From Lachnospiraceae bacterium (GTDB lineage Bacteria > Bacillota > Clostridia > Lachnospirales > Lachnospiraceae), in contig JAGAAH010000106.1 in the NCBI GenBank assembly GCA_017615375.1, positions 1-7,079 on the forward strand: DNA of 7,079 nucleotides. Reading direction: 5' to 3'. The notes beneath the pieces were generated by a model, which saw nothing but the letters and a program-made list of their open reading frames with translations, was not told the DNA's origin and made no database searches. Shown piece after piece: positions 1-6,548 of this stretch. The stretch's first letter is position 1, and each line of letters opens with the position of its first letter. The position numbers were made by a program, and so were the translations under genes.

Positions 1-62
1 ATATTAAGACCTTCAAACGACTCGGTGTCGATATGACATGTGAGCCGGTTAAGAAGAGATAA
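1..62 (+). CDS. C-terminal end of an unidentified gene
   Basis: An open frame enters from the left edge and ends at TAA (60-62). The 19 complete codons end in GVDMTCEPVKKR, a basic and otherwise unremarkable tail that I cannot assign to a family. The reading frame is inferred from its being open to the edge on the same strand as pyrG and from its codon use, which matches the neighbouring genes. With only 19 residues a chance open frame cannot be excluded. No terminator-like hairpin is visible between its stop and pyrG, so it may share a transcript with pyrG. Confidence 0.5.
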   Translation, partial: IKTFKRLGVDMTCEPVKKR

Positions 63-143
63 ATTTCAATAAGGCAAATATTAGAGGCACAACGAATTAT
101 TATTGACAAGAAACAAGGTATTGAAGCTTAAGGAGGGAACAAA

Positions 144-1748
144 ATGTCAGTAAAGTATGTATTCGTTATAGGCGGAGTAGTATCCGGTCTCGGAAAGGGA
201 ATAACTGCAGCGTCGCTTGGTAGATTGTTAAAAGCGCGCGGATGTAAGGTTACAATGCAGAAATTCGACCCTTATATCAACATTGACCCGGGTACTATGA
301 ATCCGGTGCAGCACGGTGAAGTGTTTGTTACCGATGACGGAACCGAGACAGATCTTGATCTTGGTCATTACGAGAGATTCATAGATGAGAATCTCGACAA
401 GAATTCCAATGTTACGACCGGTAAGGTATACTGGTCGGTACTCCATAAGGAGCGTCGTGGTGATTACGGCGGACACACCGTACAGGTTATTCCGCATATC
501 ACGGATGAAATCAAAGGAAGATTCTACAGAAACTACGAAGACGAGGCAACACATATAGCAATAATTGAGGTCGGCGGAACGGTCGGAGATATTGAGTCAC
601 AGCCATTCCTGGAGGCAATAAGACAGTTCCAGCACGAAGTCGGACATGAGAATGCGATGATTATATTGGTATCACTTATACCGTATCTTCGTTGCTCACA
701 GGAGATTAAGACCAAGCCTACGCAGGCAGCAGTTAAGACATTGCAGGGAATGGGCTTAAGTCCTGATGTAATTGTATGTCGAAGCGAAGTTGAACTTGAT
801 CAGGATACTAAGGATAAGATTTCGCTTTTCTGTAATGTACCGAGCAATTACGTTCTTAATAACCTTGACTTAAAGTATCTTTACGAAGCACCGCTCGCAA
901 TGGAAAAAGAGCATCTTGCGGATGTTACGATTGAGCGTCTTAACATAAAGTGCGGTAAGCCTGACCTTAAAGACTGGAAGGAAATGGTCAAGACTCTATA
1001 TTCACTTGAAAAGACGGTGGATATAGCGCTTGTAGGTAAATATACACAGCTTCACGATGCTTATATAAGTGTTGTAGAGGCATTAAAGCACGGCGGTATT
1101 GCAGCGAAAAGAGAAGTTAACATTAAGTGGATTGATTCCGAGGCGATTACACCTGAAAATGTTAAAAAGCAGTTATCGGGCGTAAGCGGAATCATCGTTC
1201 CGGGAGGATTCGGAGATCGTGGTATCGACGGAATGATAACTTCGATTAAGTATGCAAGAGAGAATAATATTCCGTATCTTGGACTTTGTCTTGGAATGCA
1301 GCTTGCGATTGTTGAATTTGCAAGAGATGTAGTCGGACTTGAAGGCGCGAACTCAATTGAATTTGATGCGGCAACGAAGTATCCGGTTATAGCGCTTTTA
1401 CCAGATCATAATGCAGGCGAAGATATAGGCGGAACTTTACGTCTCGGTTCATATCCTTGTGTATTGGAGAAGGGCTCGCTCGCACATTCTCTTTATAAAT
1501 CGGAGAATATAACAGAGCGTCATCGCCATAGATACGAGGTTAATAATGATTATAGAGACATCTTAAAAGACAACGGATTAAGGCTTTGCGGATTGTCGCC
1601 TGACAACAGAATCGTCGAGATGATTGAATATCCGAAGAACGATTTCTTCGTTGCAACACAGGCACATCCTGAGTTTAAGTCCCGTCCGAATGCACCGCAT
1701 CCATTATTTGCGGGATTCGTGGCAGCAGCAACAAAGCATAAGAAATAA
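144..1748 (+). CDS. pyrG: CTP synthase (glutamine-hydrolysing)
   Basis: This cytosolic enzyme makes CTP from UTP, ATP and glutamine-derived ammonia, the last step of de novo pyrimidine nucleotide synthesis. The 534-residue product is full length for the family (E. coli about 545). The N-terminal synthetase domain (about 1-265) has the [10 protein letters not shown] phosphate-binding loop with K18, the [16 protein letters not shown] segment (39-54), and D72 and E142 at the expected Mg-binding positions. The C-terminal class I glutamine amidotransferase domain (about 290-530) has PGGFGDRG, the nucleophile C382 in GLCLGMQ, and H508 and E510 in HPEF, so the catalytic triad is complete. The ATG at 144 is preceded by a strong AGGAGGG (131-137) with a 6-nt spacer, and the protein starts in the family-typical way ([11 protein letters not shown]). 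The 81-bp gap upstream shows neither a convincing promoter nor an attenuator hairpin. Transcription probably ends in the palindrome that begins one base after the stop codon. Confidence 0.98.
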   Translation: MSVKYVFVIGGVVSGLGKGITAASLGRLLKARGCKVTMQKFDPYINIDPGTMNPVQHGEVFVTDDGTETDLDLGHYERFIDENLDKNSNVTTGKVYWSVLHKERRGDYGGHTVQVIPHITDEIKGRFYRNYEDEATHIAIIEVGGTVGDIESQPFLEAIRQFQHEVGHENAMIILVSLIPYLRCSQEIKTKPTQAAVKTLQGMGLSPDVIVCRSEVELDQDTKDKISLFCNVPSNYVLNNLDLKYLYEAPLAMEKEHLADVTIERLNIKCGKPDLKDWKEMVKTLYSLEKTVDIALVGKYTQLHDAYISVVEALKHGGIAAKREVNIKWIDSEAITPENVKKQLSGVSGIIVPGGFGDRGIDGMITSIKYARENNIPYLGLCLGMQLAIVEFARDVVGLEGANSIEFDAATKYPVIALLPDHNAGEDIGGTLRLGSYPCVLEKGSLAHSLYKSENITERHRHRYEVNNDYRDILKDNGLRLCGLSPDNRIVEMIEYPKNDFFVATQAHPEFKSRPNAPHPLFAGFVAAATKHKK

Positions 1749-1802
1749 TAAAAGGGACGGTTCTTTTAACACAATTTTGTGTGAAAAGGACCGTCCCTTT
1801 TA
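1749..1802. repeat. Long near-perfect palindrome, candidate dispersed REP/MITE-like element
   Basis: The 19-nt outer arms (1749-1767 and 1784-1802) pair with a single T-G wobble (1762/1789). One A/G mismatch (1768/1783) follows, and then an inner perfect palindrome, ACACAA-TT-TTGTGT (1769-1782). In total 25 of 27 positions pair, with the wobble counted as a pair. The arm core GGGACGGTTCTTTT resembles a palindromic repeat that I recall in many copies from Clostridia and other bacteria, sometimes linked to REP-associated tyrosine transposases. That resemblance is from memory. The window holds only one copy, so repetitiveness is not demonstrated here. The outer edge touches the last base after the pyrG stop codon, so insertion, if that is what happened, left the gene intact. 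Confidence 0.6.
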
Positions 1803-1808
1803 CATTTT
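1749..1808 (+). terminator. Probable rho-independent terminator of pyrG
   Basis: In RNA the palindrome after pyrG folds into a very stable hairpin with a GGGACGG/CCGUCCC core. The arm ends in UUUU (1798-1801), followed by ACAUUUU. The flanking A and U runs pair with each other, giving the A-tract/U-tract arrangement of a terminator that can work in both directions. The free U tract is short and interrupted by AC, so efficiency is uncertain. Its place between the pyrG stop and a separate typA promoter supports a terminator role. Confidence 0.7.
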
Positions 1809-1841
1809 AAATGTGAAATACTCTGCTATTTAAACTTCCTC

Positions 1842-1869
1842 TTGAAACTATCGTAATTTGTAGTATAAT
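1842..1869 (+). promoter_or_regulatory. Sigma-A-type promoter for typA
   Basis: TTGAAA (1842-1847, five of six consensus bases) is followed after 16 bp by a perfect TATAAT (1864-1869), in an AT-rich spacer downstream of the pyrG terminator. Initiation would fall near 1876, giving a 5' leader of about 30 nt before typA. No operator or leader hairpin is evident. The match is close to consensus, which suggests strong and mostly constitutive expression. Confidence 0.75.
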
Positions 1870-1888
1870 TTTTACGTTGCTTTTTAAT

Positions 1889-1892
1889 AGGA
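1889..1892 (+). promoter_or_regulatory. Weak, distant ribosome binding site of typA
   Basis: The only purine-rich, Shine-Dalgarno-like bases before typA are AGGA (1889-1892), 15 nt upstream of the ATG. The sequence in between is almost pure A/T. All other gene starts in the window have a better match 6-8 nt from the start codon. The start itself is secure, because an in-frame TAG (1905-1907) directly precedes the ATG and the next residues lead straight into the GTP-binding loop. Confidence 0.45.
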
Positions 1893-1907
1893 AAATAGTA
1901 TATATAG

Positions 1908-3758
1908 ATGGAAATCAAACAGGAGAAAATTCGTAATATTGCAATTATAGCGCACGTCGATCACGGTAAAACCACTTTGGTTGACGGATTACTTAGACAG
2001 AGCGGTATATTCCGTGAGAACCAGGCCGTTGTTGAACGTGTCATGGACTCAAATGATATCGAGAGAGAGCGTGGAATTACCATACTTTCCAAGAATACCG
2101 CAGTTAATTACAAAGGAACCAAGATTAACATAATCGATACCCCGGGCCATGCCGACTTTGGTGGAGAAGTTGAGCGAGTTCTTAAGATGGTTAACGGTGT
2201 AGTTATGCTCGTTGACGCATTTGAAGGTGTTATGCCGCAGACCAAGTTCGTTCTTATGAAGGCATTGCAGCTTGACTTGCCGGTTATCGTATGTATCAAT
2301 AAGACCGACCGTCCGGAAGCACGTCCGCAGGAAGTTGTGGATGAAGTACTTGAACTTCTCATGGACCTTGGTGCATCGGATGAACAGCTTGACTGCCCGT
2401 TCGTATATGCGTCCGCAAGAGACGGATATGCGAGATATAAGCTTGAAGATACGAATATGGATATGACTCCGTTATTCGAGACAATCATTAATTACATTCC
2501 GGCGCCGACAGGCGACCCTGACAAGGGAACTCAGGTACTTATAAGCACAATCGATTACAACGAATATGTAGGACGTATCGGTGTAGGTAAGGTTGATAAC
2601 GGAACTATCAAGGTTAATCAGGAAGCAGTGGTTGTTAATCATCATGACCCTGATAAGAAGATAAAAGTTAAGATCAGTAAGTTATATGAGTTCGAAGGTC
2701 TTAATAAGGTTGAAGTACAGGAAGCATCGGTAGGTTCAATCGTTGCAATTTCCGGTATCTCGGATATTCATATCGGAGATACGATTTGTTCACCGGATGA
2801 TCCGACACCGATTCCGTTCCAGAAGATTTCGGAGCCTACAATCGCGATGAACTTCATCGTTAACGATTCACCGCTTGCAGGTCTTGAAGGAAAGTATGTA
2901 ACTTCACGTCATCTCCGCGAGAGATTATATAGAGAACTTAACACAGACGTATCATTACGCGTTGAAGATACGGAAGATACCGATACATTTAAGGTATCGG
3001 GCCGTGGAGAGCTTCACTTATCGGTACTTATCGAAAATATGCGCCGTGAGGGCTATGAATTCGCGGTAAGTAAGGCAGAAGTACTTTACCATAAGGATGA
3101 GAACGGCAAGAAGACAGAGCCTATAGAAGATTGCTACGTTGACGTTCCGGACGAATTTACAGGAGCTGTTATAGAAAAGCTCGGACAGCGAAAAGGCGAA
3201 CTTCAGAGCATGGGCTCAATAGCAGGCGGTTATACGAGACTTCACTTTGTAATTCCGTCAAGAGGTCTTATCGGATACAGAGGTGATTTCTTGACCGATA
3301 CCAAGGGTAATGGTATTATCAATACAAGCTTTAATGGTTATGCGCCTTATAAGGGGGATATTTCATATCGTAAGCAGGGTTCATTAATCGCATTTGAAGC
3401 AGGCGAAGCCGTAACGTATGGACTTTTCTCCGCACAGGAGAGAGGAACGCTCTTTATCGGACCGGGTGAAAAAGTTTACTCCGGTATGGTTATCGGACAG
3501 TCGGGTAAGTCTGAGGACATAGAGCTTAACGTATGTAAGAAAAAGCACTTGACCAATACACGTTCTTCAAGTGCGGATGAGGCATTAACCCTTACACCTA
3601 AGAAGGAAATGAGCTTGGAGCAGGCATTAGACTTTATCGATGCCGACGAATTACTTGAGATTACACCTGAATCACTTAGAATCAGAAAGAAGATTCTTGA
3701 TCCGACATTAAGAAAGCGTGCTGAGATTAGAGCAGCACAGATGGCGCAGAACAGCTAA
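1908..3758 (+). CDS. typA: Ribosome-associated translational GTPase TypA/BipA
   Basis: TypA/BipA is an EF-G-like GTPase that binds 70S ribosomes and aids 50S assembly and growth at low temperature or under stress. All five G motifs are present: AHVDHGKT (15-22), RGITI (55-59), DTPGH (77-81), NKTD (131-134) and SAR (169-171). The order after the G domain fits the family: an EF-Tu-like beta barrel (about 205-300), an EF-G domain III-like segment (about 310-390), a domain V-like segment (about 400-480), and the BipA-specific C-terminal domain. The family's conserved loop near residues 544-556 reads KKKHLTNTRSSSADEA, which differs slightly from the more usual RASG form. At 616 residues it matches the family length (about 605-615). 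EF-G and LepA are excluded by the length and by this C-terminal domain. The gene has its own promoter, and the peptidase gene follows after 29 bp without a terminator, so the two probably share a transcript. Confidence 0.97.
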   Translation: MEIKQEKIRNIAIIAHVDHGKTTLVDGLLRQSGIFRENQAVVERVMDSNDIERERGITILSKNTAVNYKGTKINIIDTPGHADFGGEVERVLKMVNGVVMLVDAFEGVMPQTKFVLMKALQLDLPVIVCINKTDRPEARPQEVVDEVLELLMDLGASDEQLDCPFVYASARDGYARYKLEDTNMDMTPLFETIINYIPAPTGDPDKGTQVLISTIDYNEYVGRIGVGKVDNGTIKVNQEAVVVNHHDPDKKIKVKISKLYEFEGLNKVEVQEASVGSIVAISGISDIHIGDTICSPDDPTPIPFQKISEPTIAMNFIVNDSPLAGLEGKYVTSRHLRERLYRELNTDVSLRVEDTEDTDTFKVSGRGELHLSVLIENMRREGYEFAVSKAEVLYHKDENGKKTEPIEDCYVDVPDEFTGAVIEKLGQRKGELQSMGSIAGGYTRLHFVIPSRGLIGYRGDFLTDTKGNGIINTSFNGYAPYKGDISYRKQGSLIAFEAGEAVTYGLFSAQERGTLFIGPGEKVYSGMVIGQSGKSEDIELNVCKKKHLTNTRSSSADEALTLTPKKEMSLEQALDFIDADELLEITPESLRIRKKILDPTLRKRAEIRAAQMAQNS

Positions 3759-3787
3759 ATCAATAATAAAGAAGGAAGGTATTTTAC

Positions 3788-5548
3788 ATGAACGAGAAAT
3801 GGTCACTTGATATTCTCTATAAGGGGTATGATGATCCGAAGTTTAAGGCAGATGTTGCCAAAGCTGACGAATTAATAGAGAAAGAGCACAAATTATCAGC
3901 ATCACTTGATCCTAACAAGAGAAAAGAAACGATTATCGAGATAATCAAGTTAAGAGAAGAGTTTGAAGTACTTGCGAGCGAGCTTTTCCACTATGTATCT
4001 TTGCAGTGCGAAGCAGATACAACAGATGAGAAGTCTGCAGCCCTTATGGGTCAGCTTATGAATAAGTATACCGCAATTACCAAGGACGAGGTTATGTTCA
4101 ATAAGTACATCGGACAGACCGAGAACCTTGACGAGATAGTAAAGAGCGATGCGCTTTTATCCGAGTATGAATTCTACTTAAACGAAATTAAGAAGGATTA
4201 TAAGCATATGCTCTCAGATGATGTTGAAGATATGTATGCAAAGATGGATATAACCGGCGGTAACGCATGGGGTAATATGTTTAGCTACCTTACTTCAACG
4301 CTTGAAGTTGATTACGAAGGTAAGACAATCAACCTTTCAAGCGTAAGAAACTTAGCATACGATCCTGATAAGAATGTTCGTAAAAAAGCATACGAGGCAG
4401 AGCTTGCGGCATATAAGAAGGTTGAATCCGCAATCGCATACTCGCTTAACAACATTAAGAAGCAGTCCAATATGATTGCGAAGGAGCGCGGATACGCATC
4501 TTCACTTGATGCAACATTAGATCACTCAAGAATGAAGAAGGAGACTCTTGATGCTTTATGGGGCGCAATCGACGAGTATCTTCCTAAGTTCGAAGAGTAT
4601 ATGCTTAGAAAAGCTAAGATTCTTGGCTACAAGAACGGGCTTCCTTGGTTCGAGCTTTTTGCTCCGATCGGAAAGATGGACAAGAAGTACACAGTAGAAG
4701 AAGCGCGTGATATGTTAATCAACTTATTTGGCAACTTCTCCAAGGATATGGCCGATATGATGACACGCGCATTTGATGAAGCATGGATCGATTTCTTCCC
4801 GCGTGCAGGTAAGGTCGGCGGTGCTTTCTGTGCAGGTATTCCTAGCAAGAAGCAGTCACGTGTACTTACTAACTTTACAGGTTCATTAAGTGATATCGAT
4901 ACATTGGCTCATGAATTGGGACATGCATATCACAACTTACATACACAGGACCAGCGTCCGTTAAATCAGAGCTATTCAATGCCTGTAGCAGAGACAGCTT
5001 CTACATTTAACGAGAACGTATTCATGAACTTCGCAACCGATAACGCAGAAGGCGAAGAGAAGCTTGCGCTCCTTGAGACACAGCTTTCCGATATTACTCA
5101 GACAATCTGCGATATCTACTCACGTTTCAAGTTCGAAAGCGCAGTATTCGAAGAGTGTAAGGATGCATTCCTCTTCCCTGAGACTTTAAAGAATCTTATG
5201 TTAAAAGCTCAGAAGGAAGGTTACGGAAAGGGGCTTGATCCTGAGTACTTACATCCATATATGTGGGCATGCAAGAGCCACTACTATTCATCGGGACTTA
5301 GCTTCTATAATTTCCCATATGCATTCGGAGCACTTTTCTCAAAGGGCTTATATGCAATGTATAAGAAGGAAGGAGCTTCATTTGTTCCTAAGTATCAGAA
5401 GATGCTTCTTGCAACAACCGTTAATTCTGTAGAAGATACAGCTAAGACAATGGGCATCGACTTAACAAAGAAGGACTTCTGGAGAGGTTCGTTAGATCTT
5501 GTTAAGGCACAGATTGATGAATTCCTTGAACTTACAAAAGATATGTAA
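3788..5548 (+). CDS. pepF: Oligoendopeptidase, PepF/M3 family zinc metallopeptidase
   Basis: This is a predicted cytosolic zinc peptidase that cleaves short peptides, probably in peptide turnover or use. No signal peptide or membrane segment is visible. The zinc site is clear: HELGH at 375-379 (ligands H375 and H379, catalytic E376), with E402 in the downstream AETAS motif as the likely third ligand, as in family M3. H498, Y507 and Y511 lie in the C-terminal region that in M3 enzymes helps stabilise the transition state. The first 180 or so residues are the helical, charged N-terminal part typical of PepF proteins. The length of 586 is normal for the pepF/M3 subfamily. The ATG is preceded by AAGGAAGG (3772-3779) with 8 nt spacing. 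It is likely co-transcribed with typA, and an intrinsic terminator follows the stop. The family assignment is firm. The exact substrate preference, and hence the symbol pepF, is by family only. Confidence 0.93.
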   Translation: MNEKWSLDILYKGYDDPKFKADVAKADELIEKEHKLSASLDPNKRKETIIEIIKLREEFEVLASELFHYVSLQCEADTTDEKSAALMGQLMNKYTAITKDEVMFNKYIGQTENLDEIVKSDALLSEYEFYLNEIKKDYKHMLSDDVEDMYAKMDITGGNAWGNMFSYLTSTLEVDYEGKTINLSSVRNLAYDPDKNVRKKAYEAELAAYKKVESAIAYSLNNIKKQSNMIAKERGYASSLDATLDHSRMKKETLDALWGAIDEYLPKFEEYMLRKAKILGYKNGLPWFELFAPIGKMDKKYTVEEARDMLINLFGNFSKDMADMMTRAFDEAWIDFFPRAGKVGGAFCAGIPSKKQSRVLTNFTGSLSDIDTLAHELGHAYHNLHTQDQRPLNQSYSMPVAETASTFNENVFMNFATDNAEGEEKLALLETQLSDITQTICDIYSRFKFESAVFEECKDAFLFPETLKNLMLKAQKEGYGKGLDPEYLHPYMWACKSHYYSSGLSFYNFPYAFGALFSKGLYAMYKKEGASFVPKYQKMLLATTVNSVEDTAKTMGIDLTKKDFWRGSLDLVKAQIDEFLELTKDM

Positions 5549-5555
5549 TAAATGT

Positions 5556-5584
5556 AAAGAACCTTGCTTGCAAGGTTCTTTTTT
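5556..5584 (+). terminator. Rho-independent terminator after the peptidase gene
   Basis: AAAGAACCTTG (5556-5566) pairs perfectly with CAAGGTTCTTT (5571-5581), giving 11 bp around a CUUG tetraloop. The U run spans 5579-5584. It begins 7 nt after the pepF stop codon and is a textbook intrinsic terminator, marking the end of the typA-pepF unit. Confidence 0.93.
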
Positions 5585-5592
5585 GTTATCAT

Positions 5593-5625
5593 TATATACG
5601 TAGTATTGTGCAATTTTAGTATATA
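5593..5625. other. Inverted repeat in the dapA leader, possible operator or chance AT symmetry
   Basis: TATATAC (5593-5599) and GTATATA (5619-5625) form a 7-bp inverted repeat with a 19-bp spacer, just before the dapA ribosome binding site. The arms are of low complexity, so chance is a real possibility. I see no convincing -35/-10 pair in the 56 bp between the terminator and dapA, although a promoter or read-through must supply transcription. Confidence 0.25.
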
Positions 5626-5640
5626 TAAGGAGGCGCAAAT

Positions 5641-6528
5641 ATGTCTATATTTAAGGGATCGGGTGTTGCAATCGTAACCCCTATGAATGCAGATGGTTCG
5701 GTTAATTATGAGAAACTTACGGAACTTGTAAATTATCAGATAGAGCATAAGACGGATGCGATAATAATTTGCGGAACGACGGGAGAATCGGCAACATTAT
5801 CGGAAGAAGAGCATAAAAAGTGTGTCGAGACCGCGGTTAAGGCAGTAGCGGGAAGAGTTCCGGTTATTGCTGGTTCCGGTTCCAATAATGCGGCTCATGC
5901 AGTAGAACTTTCAAAGAATGCCGAGGCAGCAGGCGCTGACGCACTCCTTGTTGTTACACCATATTATAACAAGGCGACTCAGAAGGGATTATACGAGTAT
6001 TATAAGCTTATTGCGGAAAATACAAAGCTCCCAATCATTATGTATAACGTTCCTTCAAGAACAGGCACTAACATTAAGCCTGCAACCGCTATGAAGATAG
6101 CAAAAGAGATTAAGAATGTTGTCGGTATCAAGGAAGCATGCGGTAATCTTTCACAGATTGCAGAGCTTGCGTCACTTAATGACGGTTCCTTGGATATAAT
6201 CTCGGGTAATGATGATCAGACTGTTCCGATTCTTTCAATCGGTGGAGTCGGTGTAATATCCGTACTTGCGAATGTTGCACCTGAGAACACTCACGATATT
6301 GTTATGGAATACTTAAACGGCAATATTGAAAAAGCGCGTAAATTACAGCTTGAAGCAATTGAACTTATTAATGCACTTTTTGTAGAGGTTAATCCAATGC
6401 CGGTTAAGAAAGCAATGAATCTTATGGGCATGAACGTAGGACCGCTTCGTCTTCCTATGTGTGAGATGGAAGAGAATAACGTTAAGGTTCTTGAAAAAGC
6501 ACTTAGAAACTATGGTTTAATTAAGTAA
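5641..6528 (+). CDS. dapA: 4-hydroxy-tetrahydrodipicolinate synthase
   Basis: DapA condenses pyruvate with aspartate semialdehyde, the first committed step of diaminopimelate and lysine synthesis in the cytosol. The 295-residue product is the normal length for this TIM-barrel family. All catalytic residues are present: T46 and T47 in GTTGES, Y109 in TPYYN, Y135 in MYNVPSRTG, R140, and the Schiff-base lysine K164 in GIKEA. These correspond to E. coli T44, T45, Y107, Y133, R138 and K161. In the lysine feedback site H58 matches E. coli H56 and N82 matches N80, but the position of E84 is H86, so strong lysine inhibition should not be assumed. Related aldolases (N-acetylneuraminate lyase, KDG aldolase) share the fold, but R140 and the adjacent dapB favour DapA. 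The ATG follows AAGGAGG (5627-5633) with 7 nt spacing. dapB begins 20 bp after the stop, implying an operon. Confidence 0.97.
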   Translation: MSIFKGSGVAIVTPMNADGSVNYEKLTELVNYQIEHKTDAIIICGTTGESATLSEEEHKKCVETAVKAVAGRVPVIAGSGSNNAAHAVELSKNAEAAGADALLVVTPYYNKATQKGLYEYYKLIAENTKLPIIMYNVPSRTGTNIKPATAMKIAKEIKNVVGIKEACGNLSQIAELASLNDGSLDIISGNDDQTVPILSIGGVGVISVLANVAPENTHDIVMEYLNGNIEKARKLQLEAIELINALFVEVNPMPVKKAMNLMGMNVGPLRLPMCEMEENNVKVLEKALRNYGLIK

Positions 6529-6548
6529 TAGAATAAAGAGGTATATTT

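Noticed and set aside
103..131. TTGACA (103-108), a perfect -35 box upstream of pyrG
   Set aside because: At 17 bp spacing the -10 position reads GCTTAA, a poor match that overlaps the ribosome binding site. A transcript from it would start inside or after the Shine-Dalgarno.
1624..1833. 69-codon + strand frame overlapping the pyrG end and running through the palindrome
   Set aside because: It is out of frame with pyrG, has no ribosome binding site, and its second half is read through the repeat. It is a chance frame.
2108..2488. 126-codon open frame on the minus strand inside typA
   Set aside because: It lies wholly opposite the GTPase domain, is rich in Ser/Thr as expected for the complement of a coding frame, has no recognisable motifs, and is a shadow of typA.
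5549..5640. Possible lysine riboswitch before dapA
   Set aside because: The gap is 92 bp and already contains the pepF terminator. A lysine riboswitch needs about 170 nt or more, and none of its conserved core is visible.
5395..5748. 117-codon minus-strand open frame spanning the pepF end, the spacer and the dapA start
   Set aside because: It crosses a terminator and two convincing genes on the other strand. Its product is low-complexity and matches nothing I know.
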